A stretch of DNA of 64,000 bases. It comes from Megamerina dolium (lineage: Eukaryota; Arthropoda; Insecta; Diptera; Megamerinidae). Position numbers and translations under genes: made by a program. This document shows positions 44,721 through 55,990 of the stretch, one piece after another. Where the stretch lies: contig OY978525.1 in assembly GCA_963854835.1 (NCBI GenBank), positions 30,961,253-31,025,252 on the forward strand, written 5' to 3'. Numbering within the stretch: the stretch's first letter is position 1; each line of letters opens with the position of its first letter. The notes beneath the pieces were generated by a model that saw only the letters and a program-made list of their open reading frames with translations, was not told the DNA's origin and did no database searches.

Positions 44721-45284
44721 TGCCTTGCGTCGACTGCATAAATGGTGAGGCGTATTCAATAAAATCTTATTGAGTCGTTGTATTTTTAACCCAATAATTT
44801 AGTGAATGGAAAATTTGGGCTTTAAAATGTATGCCATTTTAGAACCATTCAACGAAAAATTTCCACAAATAATGAAACCTTAATTTAGACTAATTTTTGT
44901 CCATATTTTGAATGGAGCCTTCATTGGCAATATATCATTCTAAGCCCGTAAATTGAGTGCACCATGAAAATTGAAAATACGATTCGTGAACAGTTTCTAA
45001 AACATGGGTTCGAGCACTGATTGAATCAAGTCAACATAATTCTTTTAAAAAAACCAAAGATGGTTCTCTCAAACTATCATCGGCGATCGCCAAGCAACTG
45101 CCAAATCTTCCAACAATTGAAGCAAAAATTTCCATAAATAACCTTTCAGCATTCCTCTATGGCAAAGCTCAAAAAAACACAGTTCCCGGTGAGTAATAAA
45201 AGTTAGGAAATTAGGAAGGAATACGACGCTTTTGACAATTATGCTTCAAAATTAATAATGAATATTATGCACCGTATCCTGTTA
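44721..45284. other. intergenic, no gene seen
   Basis: No feature supported. Confidence 0.35.
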
Positions 45285-46015
45285 ACAGCATTACCAGCGG
45301 AAATCAAAGTCCGCATGGAGATCATGCGAACAAGTAAAAAAAAAGTAAAATAATTATATTACAAGCCCCGAAGGGCTCTTTGCCCTAGCTTCTCTTCCAT
45401 TACCGTTGTGCTTGTTAAATTTTAGACGGTATTAGAAGAGACCTACTTATTTTAGCCGGTTCCGAACGGCAGAACTCTTGTGAAATCACTTTTTCTGAAC
45501 TTTTTCATAGAGTTCCTTTAGAAGCTTGTCCATAGCAAATTGTTAATACCGGAAGAATTGACAATTGTTTGCCGACAGGTGGGTACCGTTCGCAAGAATA
45601 ATCTTTTCGCTATTACATTTGTTATGTTTTATCCGGGCAGCGAACCGACGACCTACAGATCGGAAGGCCAACACACTAACCACTGAGCTACGGCACCCGG
45701 CATGTCAACATTTATTCTTGCAGAATTATTTGTAGTAAATATCAAAATGGCATTCAATAAGTCTCTCATTGTCTCAGTTCTTACATTTGGCATAGGAGTT
45801 TGAGCGCTTTCCATCTCCGATAAGAAGTTCGAGCGAAAAGTCTTACATAAGATCTTTGAACCTACCTGCCGATGCCGTGTATAGATTAAGGTAAATCAAA
45901 GGGTCTGCCGATATCTACATTATTAATCGCATCAAAATCCTGTAGTTGTGCTAGCTCAGTCATATCGACAGAAAGAAAGAATACACTTCAGGCAAGAATG
46001 TATAGCATTCAGGAT
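45285..46015 (+). pseudogene. RTE-type LINE fragment interrupted by a SINE
   Basis: Left part 45285-45350 matches the GCATTAACAGCAGTAATGACG...GGAGATCATGCG block (TSINSSNDVSLEIM) of the RTE. The SINE at 45355-45698 follows; the RTE then resumes at about 45745 with TCTCTCATTGTCTCAGTTC, GAGCGAAAAGTC, AAGATCTTTGAACC, GCATCAAAATCCTG and GTCATATCGACAGAAAGAA. Imperfect CATGCGAACA / CATGTCAACA repeats border the SINE, consistent with an old target duplication. Strongly decayed. Confidence 0.7.
45355..45698 (-). mobile_element. tRNA-derived SINE, copy 4, inside RTE fragment
   Basis: The minus strand starts GGGTGCCGTAGCTCAGTGGT (A box) at 45698, has the B-box region TCGTCGGTTCGCTGCCCGG, and the whole body with AAGCTTCTAAAGGAACTC, TTCTGCCGTTCGGAACCGGC and TAAAATTTAACAAG. 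The hairpin AGCCC-UUCG-GGGCU is perfect (45364-45377 as AGCCCCGAAGGGCT on plus). The short tail continues into an A-rich stretch (TAATATAATTATTTTAC on minus). Confidence 0.88.
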
Positions 46016-47319
46016 CAGGGAATTAAAATAATTTTTGATATATTTTATTTTCTGTGGAGATTACAACAATTATTTGACAAGAATTGCCATTAACAATGAA
46101 TTTTTTTTAAATACAATATAAATTTAAAATATTTTCCATTTCCGTCAGCAACAGTGTGAAATCAACAATAAATTTTTGCTCGAAGATAAATAAAAAGGAA
46201 AAGGATAAATACCTTATATCATAATTATAATATGCTCTACAAACAAATAAAAAAAAGTAACTTGTATCAGCTTTACTTTTTCTTCCTTTTGCTTACTGTC
46301 CGTGACACAGTTAATATTTTCTCAATAAACTTTAGCATTTTTAAAGTATGTATATATATTCTCTCATACATATTACATACATTTAATCATAGCCATGATA
46401 ATATTATACGATGATGGTTCATGCATAAATATTTTCATTGCTTGAAATCACCTTAAGGTCATCAACAAAAGTTAATGTGAAATATGTGAAGCATGGAATA
46501 CGTTGGTCAAAGCATTGGATACTGGTGATGATACAGTAAAAGTGGAGGGGGAAAACAAACAAAAAATAGAAATTTAAGTTCACTGTGCCACTTATGGCAA
46601 TCTCTTTAGACATAGGGTGTAGTAAATAAATAGAGGATACGATTGAAATATTTTCATTATTTTTCTTATAAAAGTTTCTGTGTAATTTACATACCTAGAC
46701 ATATTTGAATATACCTTCTTAAGGAAAATATCTGAGTACTCGTAATAATAAATGTATTATTTTTAAATTTAAAGTTTTCGCATTGAAATTGGGATAAAAG
46801 AAAGTTATATCATTGTGCCATTTCATTACAAATTTTTTTATTTTTAAATATGTATTTGTACTTGTTACGGAATGATACTATAAACAAGAATGCCAAGTTA
46901 TTTTTTCTGTGCAATAAAATATTATTTTCATTTTTTCCCCTTTTTTCTTTATTTATTTTAAAGTGGATTTATTGTTGAAAAGTGTCTGACGCAATGAAGC
47001 TGGGTATTCACGAACTGTTGTAATGCTCAACTAGCTTTTCAAATATATTGTAAATGGACTTAGAGTGAATTATATTGGAGTTATATGGGAGATGCCACTA
47101 CTGAGTGTGCTAATACATTGATTTTTTTATTTAGCATAATATTGGCAACTTAAGCTCTTGCACGAAATTTTAGCATTACAGCTTATATTGAGCTCCTGTG
47201 AAGGGAGGAAGGAAGTAAGAAATTTGCATTATTTCAAGTATTTCTTTACAAGGAAGCATACATAAATTCCTGATTTCGTCTCGCCTATTTTTTAAATTTT
47301 AACAACCACTATAAAAGCA
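46016..47319. other. intergenic, no gene seen
   Basis: AT-rich, with low-complexity hydrophobic frames such as 46232-46414. No gene. Confidence 0.4.
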
Positions 47320-49500
47320 TAAATTTTATATGACAGCCCTCCTAAGAAATGAAGCTTCTGCCACTCTAGATGCCACTCCTGGTAATATATGGGGATATTA
47401 GTCGATATTCAGATATTCTCGTCTTAATTTTGTATGGGAGCCCCTTTAAGGAGCGGAGTTAGGAGATATTAAAGCGGAGTTAGTAAGGAAAATTATGGGG
47501 ATCGTTCATACATTTGACCGATCTAGGAGAGATAATTTTTTCGATTTTCACATTTCTTTATGTTCATTTTGTCTCTTTAATGCATGGAGATAGAGTCTGT
47601 GTATTTTCGTAGGAAATGTTGGGATAATAAAATTAATGAGGTCCTGTCACACATTTGACTATTTTAGAAGCGATATTCGTTATTTTTCAATGCATAGATA
47701 TTTTTACGTCCATTTTGTATGGGAGTAGTATCAAGGGGTGGAAGCAGATATAAAATAGTTTTGAATGAAGGAATAAAATTAATGAGGATCTGCCATACAT
47801 TTAAGGGGGTGTTCCCGGGTAGAAGTTTGAAAAAATCGATTTTTTGCGTTTTATTGTACCTTATACTATATACTATCACCCCCCAAAGTCGTTTTTCAAT
47901 CCGCAAACTCTATGTTACCCACTTTTTTGCATGTTAATTGTCGAAACTTTAAAAGCGTTTTTCTCGAAACCACATTTTTTGTACTGGCCGATAACTTTTC
48001 TCAGCAACTATGAGAGGTATCGACTTGAAATTTTGGGAAAATGTTCTAGATAGTTTTCATTGGATGCTAAACTAAAGTTTTCATCAAAAAATTATTGTTA
48101 AATATATTTTCAAGCACTCTAAAGGTAAAAAAAGGTGGCAAAACTGGACAATTTTTTTTCATATGGCCGCCATTTTGTTTCTAATCAACATTTTGACTAA
48201 AACTGTGGTTTAGCATCCGCGGAATTTATTGCAGATTAATATTTGCATACCCATTTCTGTTTCAGATTACTGGTTCCCGAAATTTCTTTTCGGCCAGCAG
48301 TGAAAATCAGCGTGAGAAGGTCACATTGACCACTGAAAATTTGTACTTAGAAAATAAAATTTTTTGACACAAATATGAGTTTCTGTTCTCCAAATAATAA
48401 GGAACAACAAGCAAAAAACCAGAATATTGCATGTTGCCTTGTAGCTCCAAAATAATTTTTTGAAAAACAGCCTAAAATCGGCATTCTAGACGGGAACACC
48501 CCCTTAACTGCTCTAGAAGCGATTCCGATTGTTATTTTTCGATTTTCATGTGTTTCCCTTAAGACATGGAGTTACGGGCTGAGTAAAATGAATGAGAATC
48601 TCTCGTACATTTCATAGCGGCGATTCCTGATGTTATTTTTCATTTATTTGCATATGTTTTTCGTGCATTTGGTATGGGAGATCTCCAAACGGGTGAAGAT
48701 AGCAAGTAAGTATGTTCAATGAAAGGGTATGGGAAAGGTAAATCTAATGGAGATCGATGGATCGGTCATACATCTTGCAATTTCTTGGGTAATTTTTGGA
48801 TATTGAGGAGGTTTTACGTCCTTTTTGTATGGGAGTGGGAATAAAATAAAGCGTAAAGGTAGGTGGTTAATTCGATGGAATTATTGGGAAGATAAAACTA
48901 ATGGGGATCGGCCATACATTTTATAGCGCTATAGGCGATTTCTTAGGTAATTTTTGGATATCCAAGTGTTATGACGTCCTTTTTGTATGGGAGTCCCCTC
49001 TTATGGGGGAAAGTGTATTTAATAGAAGTGTTGTGGAGGTAAAAACCGATTGGGGTTCGTAATACATTTTATCGCTCTGTGTGCGATTTCTGTTATTATT
49101 TCTCAATATTCAGGTGTTTTGACGTACTATTTGTATTGGGGCCCTTAAGGAGTGAAGATGTGAGACATGGGTTCAAAGGTAGTGTAGAGGAGATAAAACT
49201 AATGAGGGTCGGTCATATATTACATCACTTTACTCGCAATTTCTGATGTTATTTTTCGATATACAGGTACTTTTACGTCCTATTTGTATTGGAGACCTCT
49301 TAATGAGTGGAGACAGGGGAAAATGTATTCAAAGGAAGTGTTGAGGAAGTAAATATAATGCGGGTCGATCATACTCATTTCATTGCTCTATGTGTAATTT
49401 TTTATGTTATTTTTCGATATGCATGGGTTTTTACGTCCTATTTGCATGGAAGTATTTTCAAGGGTTGAAGATAGAGGATAAGTATGTTTTGAAGAAATGT
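47320..49500 (+). repeat. 150-bp tandem repeat block E (clearest array of the family)
   Basis: Units of the order GTTATTTTTCGATATTCAGG, TTTTACGTCCT, TTTTGTATGGGAG, CCCCTTAAGGAGTGGAG, AAGTGTTGAGGAGATAAAA, CTAATGGGGATCGG, CATACATTTTATCGCTCT, GGCGATTTCT. The TTTTGTATGGG-type marker is at about 48821, 48979, 49127, 49279 and 49437, spacing 148-158 bp. At least eleven units including the part before the MITE. The array is interrupted at 47805-48503 by an inserted element. Non-coding. Confidence 0.8.
47805..48503. mobile_element. TTAA-flanked MITE (piggyBac-type target)
   Basis: 699-bp element with ends GGGGGTGTTCCCGGGTAGAA and (inverted) GGGGGTGTTCCCGTCTAGAA, 18 of 20 matching. It is flanked by TTAA on each side (47801-47804 and 48504-48507). 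The flanking array reads continuously if one TTAA and the element are removed (ACATTTAACTGCTCTAGAAG), which proves insertion into the tandem array. A TTAA duplication is typical of piggyBac-superfamily transposons. No transposase frame is present. Confidence 0.85.
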
Positions 49501-51824
49501 TGAAACGTTAGAAATGGGTATTTCTAACGGTGACTTACAGGAAATATTTCCTTTGACTTCAGCTCGTGAATACCCTTGTAATGCATTGTACTAAGAAAAA
49601 ATATATTTTATTGTTATTATTATTTTTATATAATTTTTCTTTTTTTTTTTTTTGCTTTTCATGTAGCTTCATCTATTTTACAACATTTTCATTACGTTTG
49701 CTCTGTTCTCTCCAATCAAAATAGCTTTGAAACAAACATTACTGTCACGCGGAAAAAAATTATACTTTATTCTTGTTATTATATCCTTATTTCCATTTTA
49801 GTTCAATTATCCCTTCGGGGGTATACCCAATGTCCATTTAAAGCTTTCTACTACTACTACACACACACACTTACCCATAAAATGTTGAACATAACAATCA
49901 TAAAGACGGACGACAGTTGTTGAGCATCAAACAACAATGGACAAACAATAAAGCAAAGCAATAGAATTGCAAAAGGCATGGGATGAGAATAAGGAAGTAG
50001 CAGTCAGGAAGACCTCAAAAAGAATAAAAAAAAACATAAAGGAGGAGAATGAAAAATAAAATCTGTCAATGTGGAAGGGATGAAGAATACAAAAAAAAAA
50101 ATAAATAATAGAAATAAAATATATTTACATTTTTTAAACTTTATACATATATGCTTTTCTTATTCTCTCTGTGTGTTTCTCTCTCAACAATATTTCTACA
50201 TCTATTTACATTTATTTTTATTTGCATTTCCGGCTTTCATCATTCCACTACTATTTAAACTTAGTACATTGCTCTCTATCTCTGTGTCACAGCATTCTCC
50301 CTTCAATCACAAAAATAAGGTTTATCCTTCAAACATAAGGATATCATGTTGCAGCATAAATATGCAAATTGGTCTTAACTTTAATTTCATGCTTACTTTA
50401 ATGTTGACCTTTTCACATTTTTTTTATTTACATTTCTTTGTGTGTGTGTGTGTGTGTGCGTTCTTCTTCTGGTTGTTATTGTATGCAGTGTTGTCCTATT
50501 ATCAACAAATACAATAACAACAAGAAGAAGAACAACAAAAGTGCATGTACTTATTTTAAACAATTTAATTTAACTTTTTTTTTTGTTGTACAAAAAACAA
50601 AAAAGTTGTAAGTATAATGAAATTATTATGAATTACTTTTGCGCAGTCAGGGAATGAGAGAAAATAAAATAGAGTAATTCATACTCATATGTTGTATAGT
50701 GTATTCGTATACCCATAAAGAAAATGTGTTAAAAAAAATTGTCTAAATTTAAACTCGCTTAAATGGTGTTGTTGGTTTTTATTTTTTATTTTTTATTTCT
50801 ATTTTAATTTTTAATGCAAAAGTTTCTAAAGTGGTAATAGAGAGGAGTATTTAGGTTCTATAGGATATTTTTGTTGTTTGTTTCTTCAAACAAAATAATA
50901 CTTAAAATTGATTTAAATAGCCTTTTATGGAAGTTTATAATGGAATTTTTGCCTTTTTTTAACGCAATTTTTTTTTTGCTAGGGAACGAGAAATTTTTAA
51001 TAGAAAGTACTTACTTAAGAAACTGTATTATAGAAATAAATTTAAGGCATTTGCATCGGAATTCAAAGATACCACCTTCTTTATTCACATAATTTTTAAT
51101 TTTTGGTATGTTAAAAAAAACTGCATTGCTTGCGGACAAAAGTTTGTACGAAAAGTATTGGTCTTGGTAACACGAGGAAATATGGTCATGAGATGTATCA
51201 GCGTAATAGAAATATATATAATTATACTTAGCGTAGCACATGAATATCCAAATTAATGGAGGTTTGAGTGGCAGATAACCTGCAAGCAATCTTAGACTAG
51301 AGAGACCAAAGAGACTAAAAGGAAGATCTTCATAGCATGAACAAATTTTTCGATACGTTGCGTATGGCCTCAACCAAAATAATCTCGAATGAAAACTCAG
51401 CTAATTTTTAACTCAATAACTCTTTATGTAGTAGAAATTTAACCAGAGTAATAATATGGACCTAACCTCAGGTGAGATTTCTTTTTAGGTTGGCTTGGTT
51501 CAGTTGCTAAATTAACCCAATAACTGAAAGAAGCATTATCTAAATCATCAGCTGCGCGAAGTTCTGTATACAGCTTTTACTTTTAGCAAAAGCTTTCGTC
51601 TTTTATAAAAATTTGTCTGAGTTTCTTATTACCTTCACGGTGCTTCTATTCTATCATTTTGGATATTCCCAGTTTACTCATACAAATCAATTTCAAAGTT
51701 TGAGGATGCTTAAGAAATCTGTAAATATAGATTTGAGAATGATGTCTCACCATAGCCCTCTATTTCTATTGATATTATCTGATTAGAAATTACAGACCAA
51801 TCTCCTCTTTCCTTCTATTCGATA
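49501..51824. other. intergenic with GT microsatellite
   Basis: AT-rich. (GT)n at 50438-50459. The 148-codon frame at 50071-50517 translates T-rich DNA through the GT repeat into hydrophobic residues and is not accepted as a gene. No other feature. Confidence 0.45.
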
Positions 51825-51838
51825 TTTGGTGCTGATAC
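51825..51838 (+). repeat. target-site repeat, outer copy (SINE side)
   Basis: TTTGGTGCTGATAC. Differs by one base from the TTTGGTACTGATAC copies at 52200-52213 and 55008-55021. Borders the 3' tail of the SINE. Confidence 0.7.
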
Positions 51839-52198
51839 AAATAAATAAATATGTGGCACTTATAGGCCCCGAAAGTCCCTTTGGCCGAGCTTCTCTAACA
51901 GTATTATTTTGCGTGTTAAATTGGGGGCAGTATTAGAAGGCACCTACTTATAGTAGTCTGTTCAGATGCCAGAACTCTTGTGACATCACTTTTTCAGAGC
52001 TTTGTCGCAAAGCAAGTTTTGAGAAGCATTTTCATGGTAATTTGTTACTGCCGGAAGAATTGCCAATTGCTTGTCGGCTGGTGGGTACCGTTCGAAAGAA
52101 AAATTTTTTCGATATTAAAGTTATGTTACAGCCGTGGATTCTAACCACAACCTACAGATCAGTAGGTAAATGCACTAAGCACTGAGCTACAGCACACA
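51839..52198 (-). mobile_element. tRNA-derived SINE, copy 5, abutting RTE
   Basis: The minus strand begins near 52198 with GTGTGCTGTAGCTCAGTGCT (A box TAGCTCAGTGC) and CTGATCTGTAGGTTGTGGTT. It then has the body blocks CGAACGGTACCCACCAGCCG, CAAGCAATTGGCAATTCTTC and AAATTACCATGAAAATGCTT, and ends in a diverged hairpin region (TTTCGGGGCC) and the tail AAGTGCCACATATTTATTTATTT. The (ATTT)n tail ends exactly at the target repeat at 51838. Confidence 0.88.
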
Positions 52199-52213
52199 CT
52201 TTGGTACTGATAC
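52199..52213 (+). repeat. 15-bp target duplication, middle copy
   Basis: CTTTGGTACTGATAC, identical over 15 bases to 55007-55021. It is both the 5' border of the SINE and the 3' border of the RTE element. Confidence 0.85.
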
Positions 52214-55006
52214 TTACTTACTTATGTGGCCATAACAACCGAATATCGATTTAGGCCGAAAATAACATGCTTCGCCAGCCATCTCTGTTCTTCGCTAGCC
52301 AGTTAGAAATTCCAAACGCCGTCAGGTTCTCCAGTACTTGGTCTTTCCACCGGAAGTTAGGTCTTCCTCTTCTGCGTCGTCCTCCAACGGATTCCGAATA
52401 TAACACCTTCTTAGCTGGAGCGTGTTCTTACATTCGCTCGACATGACCTAGCCAGCGCAGCCGCTGAATTTTGAAGCGCTTTACTATATCAATAGCGGCA
52501 TACAGCTCGTACAGTTCATGGTTGTACTCTATTCGGTACTCGCCACCAACGCAAATAGGCCAAAAGATCTTGCGTAGCACTTTTCTCTCGAAAACTCCAA
52601 GCATTCGCTCATCTGAGGTGGAAATTGTCCAGGCTTCAGCGCCATATGTTAGGACAGGCATGATGAGAGACTTGTAGAGTGTCGTTTTAGTTCTTCGAGA
52701 GAAGGCTCGACTTCTCAATTGCTTACTCAGCCCAAAATAACACCTATTAGCAAGAGTTATTCTACGCATGATCGCCAGGCTGACGTCATTACAGTTGTTG
52801 ATGCTGGTTCCAAGATAGACAAAGTCCCTTTCTTACTTGACGTGCTGTCCAAGACGCCGGGACTCTTTGTTTGTTGACACTAGCTACTTCGTCTTGCCCT
52901 CGTTCACCGTAAGACCCATCCGACGCGACTCTCTTTCCAACTCTGAGAATGCTGCACTGACTGCTCACGTGTTCATGCCGATTATGTCAATATCGTCGGC
53001 ATACGCTAACAGCATGACACTTTTGTTGAAGATAGTGCCATTATGTCGTAGATCAGCAGCTCGTATTATTTTCTCCATAATAAGATAATGATAACGAATC
53101 ACCTTGTCTGAAACCCCTTTCGGTACTAAACGGTGCGGAGAGATCCTTCCCAATTTTCACTGCACAACGAGAGTTATGCAGTGTCATTCTACAAAGTCGA
53201 ATGAGCTTTGCAGGAATACTGAACTCAGACATTGTTGCGTAGAGGTAATCCCTTACCGGACTGTCGAAAGCGGCTTTATAATCAACAAATAGGTGGTGTG
53301 TGTCGATCTGTTTGTCTTGGGTCTTCTCCAGGATTTGGTGCAGTGTGAAAATCTGGTCGATGGTGGATTTCCCAGGTCTGAAGCCACACTCATAAGGTCC
53401 AATCAGGTTGTTGAGCATAGGCTTCAATCTTTCACACAGTATGCTCGATAGGACCTTGTATGCGATACTCAGGAGACTTATTCCACGGTAGTTGGCGCAA
53501 ATTGTGGGGTCTCCTTTTTTATATACAGGACAGAGAACATTGAGCCTCCAATCATCAGGCATGCTTTCATCCGACCATATTCTGCTTATGAGCTGGTGCA
53601 TGCAGGGGAGCAGCTCATCGCCTCCGGTTTTAAACAACTCGGCAGGCAGGCCATCAGCACCTGCAGCTTTGTTGTTCTTCAGCCTTAAAATGGCCGTTTC
53701 AACCTCGTCATAGTCGGGTGGTGGAATATCAACACCATCATCAGTAATTGGGGTTATCGGGCAAACTCCTCCACCGGCGGAATTGTTCGTAGCATCGCCA
53801 TTCAGTAACGTGGAGAAGTGTTCCCTCCATAGGCTCAGTACACTTTGGACATCTGTAACCAGATTCCCATTTCCATCTCGACAAGAAGAGGCTCCGGGAT
53901 TTAAACCTCCACTCAGGCGCTTGATCTTTTCAAAGAATTTTCGAGTCTCATTCTTGTCGGTACACATCTCTATCTCCTCACACTCGCGTCTTTCTTGTTC
54001 TCTTTTCTTGCGCCTGAAAAGACGTCTCTCTGCACTCCTTTTCTCTCTATACCGCTCCTTAACATCTCGCGTTGCGCCTGCACGCAGGTTTTTTCTGTAG
54101 GCGCGTCTTTCTCTACGGTAACGTCGCGACACTCCTGATAATACCACTCATTCCTTAGAGGCCGGTAGTAACCGATTACCTCCTCGGCAGCAGTAGCCAT
54201 GGAGTGGGATATATGTGTCCACCGTGCGCATGTATCATCAAGTGGGGGAGTGTTCTGCATAAGCAGATCCGATAGTGTGGGACTTCTCTTGTTATTTGCG
54301 ACACATAAACGTGTGCGCATCTTAGCTGCAAAAAGGTAGTGATCCAAGTCGATGTTGGCACCACGGATCGATTTCACGTACATCACACTGGAAACATGCC
54401 TTCCGTCAATCACCACATGATCAATTTGGTTTCTTGTACGATGATCTGGAGACAGCCATGTCGCTTTGTGGATGTCGAGATGCTGGAATCTGGTACCCCC
54501 AATTACCATGTTTCGTGCTGCGGCGAAGTCGATCAGCCTCATTCCGTTATCGGAGGTGTTCTGGTGGAGGCTGAATTTTCCGACAGTTGGACCAAAGGTA
54601 CCTTCCTTGCCCACCCTGGCATTAAAGTCGCCAAGCACGATTTTGATATCGTGGCGGGGGCAGCGGTCATAAGCTTCTTCGAGGCGCTGAAAGAAGCTCT
54701 CCTTGGTCACATTGTCCTTCTCATCCGTCGGAGCGTGGGCACATATAAAGCTGATGTTGAAGAATTTTGCCTTGATGCGGATTGTGGCCAGCCGCTAGTT
54801 CACAGGCGTGAAATGTGAGACAAGATGTCGTAGTCTCTTGCTGACCAAAAATCCACATCCTAATTCGTGCCTTTCAGCATGGCAACTGAAGTAAATGTCA
54901 CAGGATGCCCTTTTGGAGCAGCCCTGTCCCGTCCATATCATTTTCTGGAGAGCGGCACCCTCCCTCTAAAGGGACCGGACATTCCACCAGACCACCACCA
55001 GACCAC
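52214..55006 (-). mobile_element. RTE-type LINE, copy 2, with target duplication
   Basis: 2793-bp copy of the same RTE, minus strand, 3' tail (TTAC)n at 52214-52226 on plus, i.e. GGCCACATAAGTAAGTAAG on minus. A perfect 15-bp direct repeat flanks it. The 5' end (GGTGGTCTGGTGGTGG) matches the 5' terminus of copy 1, but the 5' UTR and the start of the endonuclease (about 430 bp) and a further 60 bp are missing, so the deletion is internal, not a simple 5' truncation. It has the C-terminal region and 3' UTR that copy 1 partly lacks. Perfect target repeats suggest a fairly recent insertion. Confidence 0.9.
52428..54960 (-). pseudogene. RTE pol of copy 2, disrupted
   Basis: Endonuclease fragment 54710-53970 (IVLGDFNARVGKEG, HRTRNQIDHVVID, DLDHYLFAAK) then a frame change near 54100. 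The reverse transcriptase frame is 54147-53053 (364 codons): NNKAAGADGLPAELFK, DDWRLNVLCPVYKKGDPTI, ANYRGISLLSIAYK, ECGFRPGKSTIDQIF, FVDYKAAFDS, GFRQGDSLS. After a small deletion (CDFFN lost) the catalytic MLLAYADDIDIIG lies in another frame near 52980-53010. The C-terminal part 52769-52428 has RRITLANRCYFGLSKQLRSR, LIMPVLTYGAEAWTIS and RFKIQRLRWLGHVERM. Several frameshifts; inactive, but with fewer stops than copy 1. Confidence 0.88.
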
Positions 55007-55021
55007 CTTTGGTACTGATAC
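55007..55021 (+). repeat. 15-bp target duplication, RTE 5' side
   Basis: CTTTGGTACTGATAC, identical to 52199-52213. Confidence 0.85.
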
Positions 55022-55639
55022 CCTTCTTTATTATCAAACATGAATCCAGAATAACATCTAATAGATTGTCCAGCCAACCAGTAGAAGCCAACTTCTGGCT
55101 TCTAATAATCGGAATGCAAAGATCAAATTAGTAAACCCGTCATTGCGAAAAGCCCTATCAATCCCTATGGGAAATCATTTATAATATCGACTAGTTCGAC
55201 CAGCTGGTTTGACCAGCTGGTTCTACTGGTTCAAGTTCATGGTAACTTTAACCAAAAAACACTCTAAAAGCCAACTGCCATTCTGCTTTGTGGACTATAA
55301 TAGAAAAATCTATACTATTGATACACGGATCCCGAGTAGTGCATCCCTGTATCAATCGATCTCTGGCTCACTGAAGACTAAACCGTCAGTGATAGAATGA
55401 TAGTGATCCTTCGGTTCTCCTCTCGCAACAAGAGTTGACTTTACTCTATTATTTCCAGGTGGAAAGACTAAAGCCCATGTTACAAGTTTCTTTTTCTATT
55501 AGGGACAACACCAGATATTTCCTCCATCAATAAGCCGCTAAGAAATGAAATAAAACACCATAAAACCCTGATAATGCTTGTCTCAATGAATGACAGATTA
55601 GGAGTTTTCTAAGAAATTTCGAAAAGAAAAACCCAAGCG
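55022..55639. other. intergenic, no gene seen
   Basis: Contains a 13-bp tandem duplication GACCAGCTGGTTT/GACCAGCTGGTTC at about 55198-55223. No gene. Confidence 0.35.
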
Positions 55640-55842
55640 AGATCTATGGACCTCGCGCATAGCAGAAAGCAAATAGGAGAAACTGCTTCAACAAAGAACC
55701 GATTTTGTTCGGAGCCCGATGATGTTAGTCGAAGTAGAGAGTGGCCTAGTCTACGGTATCAAAAGTTCATTTGGAACCACCAGGAAGTAGCATCGACTGG
55801 TGTCTGGCTGTCTGGCCACATAAGTATGTAAGTAAGTTACTT
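55640..55842 (+). mobile_element. unidentified sequence ending in an RTE-like tail
   Basis: The last bases, GGCCACATAAGTATGTAAGTAAG (55813-), are the 3' end of the local RTE, but the preceding 170 bases (less AT-rich, CTCGCGCATAGCAG, GGAGCCCGATGATG) do not match RTE copies 1 or 2. Probably the 3' piece of a related LINE subfamily or a second tail-sharing SINE. Confidence 0.45.
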
Positions 55843-55990
55843 TACGAATAATTGTCAATTGCTTGCAGAAATGTGGTTATTTTATTGGTTGCGCCGGGAA
55901 TTAAATTCACGATTTTTCCACAGAAGAACACTGCACTGAGCAAATGTCATTTGCTACAGCTTTCAAAGAATAGTTAAAGTACATAGCTCG
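55843..55990 (-). mobile_element. tRNA-derived SINE, copy 6 (head and part of body, degenerate)
   Basis: The minus strand gives a tRNA-like head (AGTGCAGTGTTCTTCTGTGG with TGAATTTAATTCCCGGCGC in place of the B box), then CAAGCAATTGACAATTATTC. It directly abuts the RTE-like tail at 55837. A boundary artefact is possible because both ends are diverged. Confidence 0.5.

Noticed and set aside
50071..50517. 148-codon membrane protein
   Set aside because: The frame crosses a GT microsatellite and T-rich DNA, the first codon is not ATG, and no homology is recognised.
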